Below are positions 15,615 through 24,882 of a stretch of DNA of 64,000 nt, in pieces. How positions within the stretch are numbered: position 1 is the first letter of the stretch; the number at the start of each line of letters is the position of its first letter. The position numbers and the translations under genes were made by a program. The stretch is from Cytophagales bacterium. GTDB taxonomy: Bacteria; Bacteroidota; Bacteroidia; Cytophagales; Cyclobacteriaceae. The DNA lies in assembly GCA_017303805.1 (NCBI GenBank), contig JAFLBQ010000005.1:62001-126000 (forward strand), given 5' to 3'. Under the pieces are notes generated by a model. The model searched no databases. It was not told where the DNA came from and was given only the letters and a program-made list of their open reading frames with translations.

Positions 15615-17444
15615 ATGAAAATTTACCTTCGCATTTTAAGTTATGCACCGGGTTTAGCCACCCGCCTTTTTAAATTCCTGCTCTTTGCGGTTTTGGGTGT
15701 TGTGTTCAGTGCCGGCTACCTGGCGCTTACTATGCCCATGCTAAAAGTACTTTTCGATTCTGATTTAAGCGCTTCGGTTCCGCCCTTACCCCTGCAGGTC
15801 GAGTTGTCAAAAGAGTATTTTCAGAAAATATTCGATCATTACTTCATACAAGTTGTTCAGGATTTTGGCCCGCACACTACATTGCTGTTTATATGTTTAG
15901 GTATTGTAGTGCTCATTCTTATTGGTAATACGTTCAGGTATATGGAGCGCATGGTTGCATCGCGCTTGCGCGTAGATGTGGTTAAGAATATGCGCATGGA
16001 TATTTTTACCAAAGTTACAGGGCTGCACATGGGTTACTTTAACGATCAGCGCAAAGGCGATTTAATGTCAAGGTTTACCAACGATATGGGCGAAGTTGAA
16101 AACTCGGTAATGAATAGTTTGAAATCGGTATTGAAGGAGCCGATAACAATACTCGTTTATTTGGGAGTGCTGTTTTCCATTTCCGTTAAGCTTACTTTAT
16201 TCACCCTTATTTTATTGCCCGTTACGGGCGGGGTAGTAGCTGAGATAATTAAACGATTAAAACTTCGGGCCAAGCAAAGCCAGGAATCGATGGGCCGCAT
16301 TGTGAATATTCTGGACGAAACCTTGAGCGGAATGCGGGTGATAATGGCTTTTAATGCCCGCAATTTTGTTTTGAAGAAAATAGATGATGAAACGAGCTTT
16401 CACCGAAAAGTGAATCTGTCAATCTCTCGCAAAAACGAACTGTCCTCACCCTTATCGGAAGTGCTGGGTGTAATTATTGTGGCTATTATTCTTTATTATG
16501 GCGGCAATCTGGTGTTGGGCGGTTCGGGCGAGTTAAAGCCCGAGGCCTTTATGGGCTTTCTGGTTTTTTATGCTTCGCTTATTCAGCCTGCCAAAAATTT
16601 TTCGAATGGAATTACCTCGTTACAAAAAGGAACCATTGCGGCCGAGCGCATCTTTAGCATAATCGATCTTAAGCCGGCCATCGAAAGTAAGCCGGGGGCC
16701 CGGAAACTCCATTCGTTCGAAAAAGAGATTGCTTTTAAAAATGTAAGCTTTGCTTATGAAAGCGAAACGGTATTAAAGCAAATCGATCTTACCATTCCAA
16801 AAGGAAAAACCATTGCCCTGGTGGGGCCATCGGGTGGAGGCAAATCTACTTTGGCCGATCTGGTGCCACGTTTTTACGATCCAACTTCGGGTGCGGTAGA
16901 AATTGATGGCGTCTCCTTAAGAGAATACGATCTTGAAAGTGTGCGACAACACATAGGTGTTGTTACCCAGGAGTCGATACTATTTAATGATACCATCTTT
17001 AATAACATTGCATTTGGCTTGCCGCATGTAAGCGAAGAGCAGGTAATGCACGCGGCAAAAATTGCCAATGCACACGCTTTTATTATGCAGACCGAAAACG
17101 GGTATCAAACGCTGATAGGCGAGCGCGGATCGAAACTTTCGGGTGGCCAGCGGCAACGGTTAAGCATTGCACGGGCTGTGTTAAAAAATCCACCTATTCT
17201 TATTCTGGACGAAGCAACTTCTGCGCTGGATTCTGAATCAGAAAAATTAGTGCAAGAAGCGCTCTTCAGTTTAATGAAAAACCGGACTTCTTTGGTAATT
17301 GCGCACCGGCTAAGCACCATTCAACATGCCGATGAGATTGTAGTAATACAAAATGGAGTGATTGCCGAGCGTGGTACCCACGATGCATTAAGCCAACAGG
17401 ATGGTTTGTACCGTAAACTGGTGGCCCTTCAAAATGCTTATTAA
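15615..17444 (+). CDS. ABC exporter, fused membrane and ATPase domains (MsbA-like)
   Basis: This 609-residue half-transporter has a six-helix membrane domain (about 15-335) and a nucleotide-binding domain (about 365-605). The Walker A is GPSGGGKST near 403, the signature is LSGGQRQR near 508, and the Walker B is ILILDEATSALD near 530. The family forms homodimers that move lipids, lipid A core or drugs from the inner membrane. The upstream Wzi-like barrel and the downstream GmhA support a lipopolysaccharide link, but the substrate is not shown. The first periplasmic loop is longer than in E. coli MsbA. Confidence 0.93.
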   Translation: MKIYLRILSYAPGLATRLFKFLLFAVLGVVFSAGYLALTMPMLKVLFDSDLSASVPPLPLQVELSKEYFQKIFDHYFIQVVQDFGPHTTLLFICLGIVVLILIGNTFRYMERMVASRLRVDVVKNMRMDIFTKVTGLHMGYFNDQRKGDLMSRFTNDMGEVENSVMNSLKSVLKEPITILVYLGVLFSISVKLTLFTLILLPVTGGVVAEIIKRLKLRAKQSQESMGRIVNILDETLSGMRVIMAFNARNFVLKKIDDETSFHRKVNLSISRKNELSSPLSEVLGVIIVAIILYYGGNLVLGGSGELKPEAFMGFLVFYASLIQPAKNFSNGITSLQKGTIAAERIFSIIDLKPAIESKPGARKLHSFEKEIAFKNVSFAYESETVLKQIDLTIPKGKTIALVGPSGGGKSTLADLVPRFYDPTSGAVEIDGVSLREYDLESVRQHIGVVTQESILFNDTIFNNIAFGLPHVSEEQVMHAAKIANAHAFIMQTENGYQTLIGERGSKLSGGQRQRLSIARAVLKNPPILILDEATSALDSESEKLVQEALFSLMKNRTSLVIAHRLSTIQHADEIVVIQNGVIAERGTHDALSQQDGLYRKLVALQNAY

Positions 17445-17525
17445 CCGCCATGCAAGGTTTTGCGGGTTATTGCGTTTTAGCATTTACCGAAAAAGCCTAA
17501 GTTTGTTCCGATAAACAACTACCGG

Positions 17526-17855
17526 ATGAATCAGCGCAGACGTATTTTCTTTGCCATTTTTGGATTCTATCATGTATTTATATTGTTGTTTGTATTGTAT
17601 GTAGAATCAAGAAAAGAATTAAGCGACCTGCTTAGTTTGTACGGAAACCTGAAGTTGTTTAAATACGGGGCCTTACTGGGTATTATCTTATTTGTGATTG
17701 ATGTGGTGTGGAATTTTTTAGAAAACCGCAGTGTAAAAAAAGAGTTTGAGAACCTTCGCCACGAAAACAATACCCTGAAAGCAAAAGTGTACGATTTGCA
17801 ACAGCCAGCTAAAACAGCAGTTAAAGAATCTCCTACCACCGGAACAAAGGCATGA
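17526..17855 (+). CDS. Small two-pass membrane protein with coiled-coil tail
   Basis: This 109-residue protein has two hydrophobic helices at about 8-26 and 46-65, then a charged heptad-like region at about 70-93 ([20 protein letters not shown]) that should form a coiled coil, and a short Thr/Lys tail. I recognise no named family. The last four bases overlap the gmhA start (ATGA), so the two are translationally coupled. It may be a scaffold for the neighbouring enzymes, but this is only positional. Confidence 0.75.
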   Translation: MNQRRRIFFAIFGFYHVFILLFVLYVESRKELSDLLSLYGNLKLFKYGALLGIILFVIDVVWNFLENRSVKKEFENLRHENNTLKAKVYDLQQPAKTAVKESPTTGTKA

Positions 17856-18436
17856 GTACGACCGACCTGATTGTAAGCGAACTGCAGCAAGCTGCGCAGG
17901 TATTAGAAGATTTTCTGTCGCAGCAACAAACCATTCAACAAATAGAAACTGCGGCTACTGCCATAGCCACCAGCATAAAAAATGGTGGCAAAGTAATTAG
18001 TTGCGGCAACGGAGGTTCGCATTGCGATGCCATGCACTTTGCCGAAGAGTTAACCGGCCGGTACCGCGAAAACCGAAAAGCGTTGCCGGCTATTTGCGTG
18101 AGTGACCCCAGCCATCTTTCGTGTGTAAGTAATGATTACGGCTACGAGTATGTGTTTTCACGCTACATCGAAGCCTTAGGAAACCGGGGCGATGTGTTGC
18201 TGGGCATTAGCACTAGTGGTAACTCGGCCAATGTGCTTGAGGCAGCCAGGGCTGCGAAAGAAAAAGGCATGGTTGTTATTATACTTTCAGGCAAAGATGG
18301 CGGCAAGCTTGCTCCACTGGCCGATGTAGAAATCCGGGTACCTCACTTTGGCTATGCCGATCGCATTCAGGAAATCCACATCAAAGTAATTCACATTTTA
18401 ATCCTGCTAATCGAAAAGCAAGTAGCGGCAGGCTAA
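17852..18436 (+). CDS. gmhA: Sedoheptulose-7-phosphate isomerase
   Basis: This 194-residue SIS-domain enzyme starts the ADP-heptose pathway of lipopolysaccharide core synthesis by turning sedoheptulose 7-phosphate into D-glycero-D-manno-heptose 7-phosphate. It shows [23 protein letters not shown] (about residues 49-71), the phosphate loop [10 protein letters not shown] (about 127-136), and the C-terminal [11 protein letters not shown] helix with the conserved His. The length is the normal 190-195. The ATG overlaps the stop of the small coiled-coil protein. Confidence 0.95.
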   Translation: MSTTDLIVSELQQAAQVLEDFLSQQQTIQQIETAATAIATSIKNGGKVISCGNGGSHCDAMHFAEELTGRYRENRKALPAICVSDPSHLSCVSNDYGYEYVFSRYIEALGNRGDVLLGISTSGNSANVLEAARAAKEKGMVVIILSGKDGGKLAPLADVEIRVPHFGYADRIQEIHIKVIHILILLIEKQVAAG

Positions 18437-18506
18437 GGAATAGCACGCGAAAGATGCTTATCTTCGTACAGCGTACTCTTAAAAATTCTAAACTCAGAAT
18501 GTAGCA

Positions 18507-20045
18507 ATGGTTGCAAAGACCTATGGCAGTGCCGTACACGGAGTGGATGCCCGAACAATTACGGTTGAAGTAAACGTAACGCAAGGCAAAGATTTTCACA
18601 TGAGCGGTTTGCCCGACACGGCCGTAAAAGAAAGCCAGCATCGGGTTGAATCTTCCTATAAGAGTCTTAGTTATTTTATGCCCCGCAACAAGGTGGTGGT
18701 TAATCTGGCTCCGGCCGACATCCGCAAAGAGGGCAGTGCGTATGATTTACCCATTGCGCTTGCCATACTCAAAGCCAGCGGACAAATAGAAGCCGATGAG
18801 TTGGATAAGTACATGATTATGGGCGAGCTTTCGCTGGATGGCATATTGCGCCCCATTAAAGGGGTGTTGCCCATAGCCATACAAGCACGCAAGGAAGAAT
18901 TTAAAGGGTTTGTGTTACCCAAGGCCAACATTCGCGAAGCGGCAATTGTCAACAACCTTGACATTATTGGTGTGGAAACCTTGCAGGAGGCAATCGACTT
19001 TTTTGCCGGTAAGTTAAAAATAGAACCCTTGCACATTGATACGCGCGAAGTGTTTCAGAGCAAACTCAATAACTACGATGCCGACTTTAAAGATGTGCAA
19101 GGACAGGAGAACATAAAGCGTGCATTGGAAATAGCTGCTGCAGGTGGACATAACGTTATCATGATTGGCCCGCCCGGTGCCGGTAAAACTATGTTGGCAA
19201 AACGGCTCCCCTCAGTTTTACCACCACTTACACTCAACGAGGCACTGGAAACAACTAAAATTCATTCGGTGGCGGGGCGGCTGGGTGCTGATGCCACACT
19301 GTTAACCACACGGCCATTTCGGAGTCCCCATCATACAATTAGCGATGTAGCCCTGGTGGGGGGTGGAGGTAATCCCCAACCCGGAGAAATTTCGTTATCG
19401 CACAATGGAGTATTATTCTTAGATGAGTTGCCAGAGTTTAAACGTACGGTGCTGGAAGTGATGCGGCAGCCCATGGAAGAAAGACGCGTTACTATATCGC
19501 GGGCGAAAGTTTCGATTGATTACCCGGCTAACTTCATGTTAGTAGCCAGTATGAACCCTTGCCCGTGTGGCTATTATAATCATCCCGAAAAGGAATGTGT
19601 GTGCGCCCCGGGCGTGGTGCAACGCTATTTAAGTAAAGTAAGCGGCCCTTTGTTAGATCGGATCGATCTGCATGTAGAAGTAGTTCCTGTTAGCTTTGAC
19701 CAGATGACAGCCCAACGAAAAAATGAAACCAGCGAAGAGATCCGCGCCCGCGTTGTAAGGGCTCGCGAACTGCAAAGCGAACGGTTTAAAGGCCAGAAGA
19801 ACATTTATTGCAATGCTATGATGCCCGCCAATATGGTAAAAGAGATTTGCGCAATAAATGATGCGGGCCGCGCCTTATTAAAAACTGCTATGGAACGGTT
19901 GGGCCTCAGTGCACGAGCGTATGATCGGATTTTGAAAGTGTCGCGCACCATTGCCGATCTGGCCGGCACCTCAGAAATAAGAATTGAACACCTGGCGGAA
20001 GCCATCCAATACAGAAGTTTGGATAGGGAAGGGTGGGCCGGATAA
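18507..20045 (+). CDS. YifB/ComM-family Mg-chelatase-like AAA+ ATPase
   Basis: This 512-residue protein has an N-terminal ribosomal-S5-like (ChlI) domain at about 20-145, an AAA+ core with Walker A GPPGAGKTML near 222 and Walker B FLDELPEF near 308, the four-cysteine loop NPCPCGYYNHPEKECVC near 352-368, and a C-terminal helical domain ending at about 505. ComM-type proteins are hexameric helicases that promote branch migration during natural transformation in several bacteria. The length and all motifs are typical. It is a single gene after gmhA. Confidence 0.93.
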   Translation: MVAKTYGSAVHGVDARTITVEVNVTQGKDFHMSGLPDTAVKESQHRVESSYKSLSYFMPRNKVVVNLAPADIRKEGSAYDLPIALAILKASGQIEADELDKYMIMGELSLDGILRPIKGVLPIAIQARKEEFKGFVLPKANIREAAIVNNLDIIGVETLQEAIDFFAGKLKIEPLHIDTREVFQSKLNNYDADFKDVQGQENIKRALEIAAAGGHNVIMIGPPGAGKTMLAKRLPSVLPPLTLNEALETTKIHSVAGRLGADATLLTTRPFRSPHHTISDVALVGGGGNPQPGEISLSHNGVLFLDELPEFKRTVLEVMRQPMEERRVTISRAKVSIDYPANFMLVASMNPCPCGYYNHPEKECVCAPGVVQRYLSKVSGPLLDRIDLHVEVVPVSFDQMTAQRKNETSEEIRARVVRARELQSERFKGQKNIYCNAMMPANMVKEICAINDAGRALLKTAMERLGLSARAYDRILKVSRTIADLAGTSEIRIEHLAEAIQYRSLDREGWAG

Positions 20046-20110
20046 GTAGAAAGCTGAAGCGAGTGGTTTGAAGGTTCAAAAAGTTGTACATTAATACCAG
20101 TATTATCTTT

Positions 20111-20944
20111 ATGAAATACTTTCTTATTACCTTCTTTGGGCTCTTCCTTGCTTCTGTAGGCACCGCTCAGCCAATAAAAATCTCATTTTCCGCAGGCGCC
20201 AATCTTCCCTTTATCAATAATATTAATCAGCAACGCGTTCGGCCTTTTGTTGATGCGTCCACCGGCTTTGTATCAACAAGCACTCAAATCTATATTGATC
20301 AAAAGTACACTACTTACCCTGGGTTGCAAGTTGGTGTTAATGGCGCGTATCCAATCAACAAAAAGTTTTCTATTACTTCGGGGTTGTGGGCTACGCATTA
20401 TCGCTATCAACAAACACTGGAAGTGAATTCAAATGGTGGAGTTATTCTGGATGGTATCGACTTTAGTGCGATATATAATAATGTAGCTATACTTACCGGA
20501 TCGCCTATGCTTAATCAACCCAACGGTAGATTTAATAATCTGAATTTATTGCCTGCCACGCCCTCCGATAAAGGTGAAACACGCGCACTCTATTTAACCA
20601 TTCCGGCCATGGCCGACTATCATTTTGCCAAACGATGGAGTGTTTCGGCTGGATTTAATGCCCACATTATTATGGCGGCACAGGTTATGCGTTACAATTA
20701 CTCTTACTCCATTAATAATGGAACCTACACCGTACAAGCAGAAGATCGCTCGGCCGATGGTTTTACGAATGTGCTGGTGAGTGCGGCCACCCAGGTAAGG
20801 TTTCAACTAGTTAAACAGGTAAGTCTCGACCTGGGCTATTCTTACACATTAACGCCTATTTATGATCGGCAAGTAGCAAACACAGCCGAACAGGCGAAAT
20901 ATAAGGTACTGAGCCTGTCGGCCCGTTACTGGCTTACATTATAA
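20111..20944 (+). CDS. Outer-membrane beta-barrel protein
   Basis: A 277-residue protein starting at ATG 20111, chosen over an upstream ATG at 20084 because a proper signal peptide (MKYFLITFFGLFLASVGTAQ) begins here. The mature part has alternating strands (SITSGLWATHYRYQ, SVSAGFNAHIIMA, DLGYSYTLTPIY), as in small OMP_b-brl proteins. No catalytic motif is seen. It lies 52 bases upstream of a second barrel gene, so both may be one unit. Confidence 0.75.
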   Translation: MKYFLITFFGLFLASVGTAQPIKISFSAGANLPFINNINQQRVRPFVDASTGFVSTSTQIYIDQKYTTYPGLQVGVNGAYPINKKFSITSGLWATHYRYQQTLEVNSNGGVILDGIDFSAIYNNVAILTGSPMLNQPNGRFNNLNLLPATPSDKGETRALYLTIPAMADYHFAKRWSVSAGFNAHIIMAAQVMRYNYSYSINNGTYTVQAEDRSADGFTNVLVSAATQVRFQLVKQVSLDLGYSYTLTPIYDRQVANTAEQAKYKVLSLSARYWLTL

Positions 20945-20996
20945 CTACGCATCAAATTTTTTTTATTTTTACCGTTTAACTCAAAATAGCAACACA

Positions 20997-21692
20997 ATGA
21001 AGCAATTATTACTGGCAGTATTCGTAGCAGGAAGTTCAATGACGCAGGCACAGTTTTTACTTCCGAGGGCCGGGGCTACTTTTTCGTGGGTACAGTTTGA
21101 CGATCCAAGCCTGACTCAAACCGAGAAGCAAGGGTTTACCTTTGGGTTAGGTTATAATTTTAAGATCAGCAACCGAATTTCTGTTCAGCCGGAATTTAAT
21201 TTTATTCAAAAGGGGTTTTCATCTTCCGAAACTTATACAGTGTATCCGTATGGCGGAGGTTACTACGATGAGAATGTAAAGCGTAAGCAAGGAATGAATT
21301 ACCTGCAGCTTCCTTTGTTGGGAAAAGTTACCTTGGGCAACAAGATAAAAGTGTTTTTAAATGCGGGGCCTGCTTTAGGCTTTGGTCTTAGCGGTAAAGG
21401 AAGTTATTCTTACAACACGGAGGGGGTTGATGGCTTAGGCGACCCGATTTCAGCAAATGTTAACATTGACTACAAGGTAATTTTTAAGGAAGCTCCGTTA
21501 GGTTACGAGGGCGAAGATGCTTACATCAAAGAACGGATTGACGTGAGCGCTCAGTTTGGGTTAGGTATTTCGTTGTTTGATAAAGTTATCCTTGAAACGC
21601 GGTATGGCCACAGTATCTCAAGTTTTAACACGTACCCTAAAATGCAACACCGGTTGTGGCAAATAACAATCGGAGTACCGATTCGCTTTTAA
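20997..21692 (+). CDS. Porin-family beta-barrel protein (PorT-like)
   Basis: A 231-residue protein with a signal peptide (first 18-19 residues, SSMTQA). It has a regular eight-stranded barrel pattern: FTFGLGYNF, SVQPEFNFIQKGFS, YLQLPLLGKV, VFLNAGPALGFGL and a final GVPIRF ending in Phe. The YLQLPLL and NAGP segments are typical of the porin-family/PorT proteins that many Bacteroidota carry in numbers. In a few species PorT belongs to the type IX secretion system, but this small protein cannot be tied to it. A terminator hairpin follows. Confidence 0.8.
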   Translation: MKQLLLAVFVAGSSMTQAQFLLPRAGATFSWVQFDDPSLTQTEKQGFTFGLGYNFKISNRISVQPEFNFIQKGFSSSETYTVYPYGGGYYDENVKRKQGMNYLQLPLLGKVTLGNKIKVFLNAGPALGFGLSGKGSYSYNTEGVDGLGDPISANVNIDYKVIFKEAPLGYEGEDAYIKERIDVSAQFGLGISLFDKVILETRYGHSISSFNTYPKMQHRLWQITIGVPIRF

Positions 21693-21763
21693 TCCCAGCA
21701 CTAAGATTTTGATACCTTGGGGTTATTTGAATTTGTAAAATCCCTATTCAGGTTCAACAAAGT

Positions 21764-21812
21764 AAGCAGTGAGTTCGCGGATAAATCCCTAACTCACTGC
21801 TTTATTATTTTA
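21764..21812. terminator. Bidirectional terminator hairpin
   Basis: AAGCAGTGAGTT (21764-21775) pairs perfectly with AACTCACTGCTT (21791-21802), followed on the plus strand by a T-rich stretch. It lies between the barrel gene (+) and the polar-tail protein gene (-), serving both. Confidence 0.8.
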
Positions 21813-21819
21813 ACCTCTC

Positions 21820-23115
21820 TTAATCTCTGCCCCTGCGCGGGTTGCTTGTTCCTGATGTTCCCGCGGGTTTGTTGCCCGCGCTCTCGCTATTGCGATGCTG
21901 TGGCGGACTTACTGCAGGGGATGACCGCTGCTCCGGTACCGGCCGCGTTTCCGGTTGTCGGTTCTCGGGCCGGTGTTGGGGTGTGGATTGATTCTCCGAC
22001 CGCGGCCGCTCAAATACCGGCCTCGAATTTTGTTCCGGTGCCCGGTTGGTTCTGTCAGGCGAAGAATTGGTTCTCTCGAATGACCGCGGGGTATTAGTTA
22101 CAGGTGCATCTACGCTGCGATTGCGTGGCGCTTGCGTTTCAGTTCTGTTTTCTTCCCTGCGCTGCCAACCGGTATTGTTGGTCCGTTCGCGTGTTGGCTC
22201 TGTGGCATCGTGTGCGGGCAAGTGTTCGGTAATTGTTCTGCCGTTTCTTCCCGGGCTGGTGTTTCTATTGCCATCCGAAGTAGAACGCGTACGGTCTCCA
22301 TAGCTATCTCTTTGCGTGCGCGTGCGGTTATAGTTGGCAGGTTGCGAATCGCGACCACGCGTTTGCCCATACACTGTGCGCGTGGAGCGGTAGGTGCTGA
22401 GCTGATCGCGATGCCGATTGTAAACTACTATTGAAGCCGAGCGGTGCGGATAATAAATTGTGCTTGCATAGCGGATGCGTGGCGCATCGCAATGGCGGTA
22501 GAAAGGTCTGTAGGTAGTCCAGCGAGGATAGTAAACAACATAGGTTACCGGTCTCCAGGGGTTCCACCAAATGGGTGTGTAATCCCAATACCAGGGAGAA
22601 ACCCAAGCCGCATAAGCCGGACTATAGATGTACTGCACACATGGCCACGACCAAACATTTACGTAGGTGTAGGTGGTGGTAGTGCCAGCATTCACGCGTA
22701 CTTCGCGGGTAGGTTCTATGATAGTTTCAATTCCATAAATATCTGCATCACCGGTAATTTGTAAGATGGCCCGGCCATCGGCTAATTTTTCCAGAGAGAT
22801 CACGGCAATATCCTGAAACTCGGTACGCGAAATAACCGCCTGCAATGTGAAGGTATGAATGTTACCCTCGTGGCGGTCTATTACCCGAATGTAATCGATA
22901 CGACCATCGCCATTCAGATCCAGGTTGTTCACTTCTGATTCAGGAAGATTTAATAAACGTTCAAATTCTTCGGGTGACGAAGATTTTTTAAATAATTCAA
23001 GCGCACCTTCCAGGCTGAAATTATCGCCTGGCACTTCTTCGCGATTTTGCGCTTGCAGTGTTGTTGCTACACCCAGTAGCATTAACACCATGAGTTTTGT
23101 GCACAGTGTTTTCAT
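21820..23115 (-). CDS. Secreted protein with Tyr/Trp-rich middle and long polar Arg/Asn/Ser tail
   Basis: The 431-residue product from ATG 23115 has a signal peptide ending TLQAQ. The first part (about 25-140) carries NLDLNGDGRIDYIRV, which looks like a calcium-binding EF-hand-type loop, and beta-rich flanks. A middle part (about 155-230) is rich in Tyr and Trp (SPWYWDYTPIWWNPWRP). The last about 190 residues are disordered and rich in Arg, Asn, Ser, Thr, Gln and Pro. The longer start at 23148 would spoil the signal peptide. The family is common in Bacteroidota but has no known role; a surface or matrix protein is a guess. Confidence 0.75.
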   Translation of the reverse strand: MKTLCTKLMVLMLLGVATTLQAQNREEVPGDNFSLEGALELFKKSSSPEEFERLLNLPESEVNNLDLNGDGRIDYIRVIDRHEGNIHTFTLQAVISRTEFQDIAVISLEKLADGRAILQITGDADIYGIETIIEPTREVRVNAGTTTTYTYVNVWSWPCVQYIYSPAYAAWVSPWYWDYTPIWWNPWRPVTYVVYYPRWTTYRPFYRHCDAPRIRYASTIYYPHRSASIVVYNRHRDQLSTYRSTRTVYGQTRGRDSQPANYNRTRTQRDSYGDRTRSTSDGNRNTSPGRNGRTITEHLPAHDATEPTRERTNNTGWQRREENRTETQAPRNRSVDAPVTNTPRSFERTNSSPDRTNRAPEQNSRPVFERPRSENQSTPQHRPENRQPETRPVPEQRSSPAVSPPQHRNSESAGNKPAGTSGTSNPRRGRD

Positions 23116-23285
23116 AATTATTTTTTTTGTTTTAGTAAGTATACGCATCCAAAAACAAACCGTAGGCCAGCGCCCTTAAGTTGGCACAACTACCCTAAGT
23201 GCCAGTGCCGTTGCCACAGTTTTTAAGGTTTTATAATCGTTGCGATGTAGACTGAAACCTTTTATTTTAGCCACCTGACAGTTAG

Positions 23286-23714
23286 ATGAAACGCACCATA
23301 CTCCTATACGGATTGGCATTGGCGGCACTGGTATTTTTGATGAAGTACCTTGAATACCGGTTTTTGCTTCACAGGCTTTCCACAGAATTTTACGTAGGTG
23401 TGGTTGCGTTTTTTTTTACCGTTTTGGGTATTTGGGTAGGTAAAAAAATTACAAGTGGCAAAGTTGTTACCGTGCAAGTGGAGCCCGAATTTTTGATTAA
23501 TGAAGCTGAACTTAAACGCCTCGGCATTAGCAAGCGCGAGCAGGAAGTATTGGAATGGATGGCCCAGGGGCTTACCAACCAACAAATTGCTGATAAGCTT
23601 TTTGTTTCTTTGAATACAATCAAGACCCACACCTCTAACCTATTTCTTAAGTTGGAAGTTAGCCGCAGGACGCAGGCAATTCAGCGCGGCAAGGAGTTGC
23701 GGTTGATTCCGTAA
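23286..23714 (+). CDS. Membrane-tethered LuxR-type transcriptional regulator
   Basis: A 142-residue protein with two hydrophobic helices (about 5-20 and 33-52), a short linker and a C-terminal LuxR/GerE helix-turn-helix at about 78-138 (LSKREQEVL-like ISKREQEVLEWMAQGLTNQQ, then IADKLFVSLNTIKTHTSNLF). There is no receiver domain. A regulator fixed in the membrane could sense the membrane state or be released by proteolysis; both ideas are inference. The DUF4199 membrane protein follows 121 bases downstream. Confidence 0.88.
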   Translation: MKRTILLYGLALAALVFLMKYLEYRFLLHRLSTEFYVGVVAFFFTVLGIWVGKKITSGKVVTVQVEPEFLINEAELKRLGISKREQEVLEWMAQGLTNQQIADKLFVSLNTIKTHTSNLFLKLEVSRRTQAIQRGKELRLIP

Positions 23715-23835
23715 GTTCAGTAACCTGTTATCCCACTTTCGTACTATTTCTACGATATTTCACTAAATCACCCGTTCGGGTGAAGGATTTTATGAGGCCA
23801 CGGCCGTGTTTTGAGCATCGTTAACTCAACCAACT

Positions 23836-24375
23836 ATGAAAAAAATAATTATCATCTACGGCCTAATTTCTGGTACCATTGTCGGGGGCTTAATGCTCGG
23901 AACCATGGCCTATTACCAAAGCCATGAATGGAATCTGGAAAATGGGCACCTCCTTGGTTATACCACCATGGTTATTGCCCTCTCGGTAGTTTTTGTAGCC
24001 ATTAAATCTGTGCGCGACAAGCACCTGGGTGGCGCAATCACTTTTTGGAAGGGTTGCCAGATTGGATTACTGATTACATTAATTGCATCGGTGATGTATG
24101 CGTTATCGTGGGAAGTGAGCTATCGGAATATTGGTGACGAATTTGTTGAAAAAATGAAATCGAGTTATGTGGAGGATTTAAAAGCTGAGGGTTTAACCGA
24201 AGCAGAATTTCAAACAAAGAAGGCCGAGATGGAGGCTATTTGGGAATCTTATCAAAACCCGATTGTAAGGTTTGGATATACACTTTTGGAGATTTTTCCG
24301 GTGGGATTGATTTTAACTCTGATTAGCGCAGGATTACTGAGAAAAAAAGAATTTCTGCCACCCACTACATCTTGA
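23836..24375 (+). CDS. DUF4199 membrane protein
   Basis: A 179-residue protein with four hydrophobic helices (about 4-26, 38-56, 70-92 and 142-165) and a charged loop between the third and fourth (about 100-135). The order of segments and the conserved [17 protein letters not shown] start, [18 protein letters not shown], and [18 protein letters not shown] match the DUF4199 family of Bacteroidota, whose role is unknown. It follows the membrane-bound LuxR regulator, and the order suggests a linked function. Confidence 0.8.
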   Translation: MKKIIIIYGLISGTIVGGLMLGTMAYYQSHEWNLENGHLLGYTTMVIALSVVFVAIKSVRDKHLGGAITFWKGCQIGLLITLIASVMYALSWEVSYRNIGDEFVEKMKSSYVEDLKAEGLTEAEFQTKKAEMEAIWESYQNPIVRFGYTLLEIFPVGLILTLISAGLLRKKEFLPPTTS

Positions 24376-24389
24376 TTTATCATAAGCAT

Positions 24390-24866
24390 ATGAAGAACCT
24401 TATATTGATACTGATTTTGGTTGTTGCGGCATTTTTATTTGGGTTTTATGCACGGCCAACCGAATCGGAAACACACAAAATAAAAATCGTACCTATGAAA
24501 TTGGGAGCCTTTTCCATCAGCCTTAATGTCAAGGATATTAAAGCTTCAAAAAAGTTTTATGAAAGTTTAGGATTCACTGTATTGGGTGGTGATCTGAAAA
24601 TGAATTACCTGATTATGAAAAATGGAAATGCCTTGATCGGATTGTTTCAGGGAATGTTTGAAGGAAACATATTAACCTTTAATCCAGGTTGGAATGAGAA
24701 CGGGGAAAATGTAGATCCTTTTGATGATGTTCGAAAGATTCAGCAACACCTGCTACAAAGTGGAATCAAATTAACCTCGCAGGCGGATACAAAGACTTCC
24801 GGGCCAGCTAGCATTACATTAACCGATCCGGATGGGAATGTTATTTTAATAGATCAACATCGTTAA
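24390..24866 (+). CDS. VOC-fold (glyoxalase-like) protein with N-terminal membrane anchor
   Basis: A 158-residue product from ATG 24390. An N-terminal hydrophobic helix ([20 protein letters not shown]) should act as a signal anchor. The following domain is a VOC repeat pair ([20 protein letters not shown], then [20 protein letters not shown]). VOC proteins include glyoxalase I, dioxygenases and antibiotic-binding proteins; the substrate cannot be told. An earlier TTG overlapping the previous stop is not preferred. This gene and the next two are AT-rich for the window (about 35-38% in two lines). Confidence 0.8.
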   Translation: MKNLILILILVVAAFLFGFYARPTESETHKIKIVPMKLGAFSISLNVKDIKASKKFYESLGFTVLGGDLKMNYLIMKNGNALIGLFQGMFEGNILTFNPGWNENGENVDPFDDVRKIQQHLLQSGIKLTSQADTKTSGPASITLTDPDGNVILIDQHR

Positions 24867-24882
24867 TCAATACAAAGTATTT

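Noticed and set aside
22046-22764. Long open frames on the plus strand opposite the polar-tail gene
   Set aside because: They mirror the biased Arg/Asn/Ser codon use of the minus-strand gene and have no family features.
23769-23808. Two small hairpins (CACCCGTTCGGGTG and CACGGCCGTG) as a terminator of the LuxR gene
   Set aside because: Short stems, the first without a T-tract; too weak to call.
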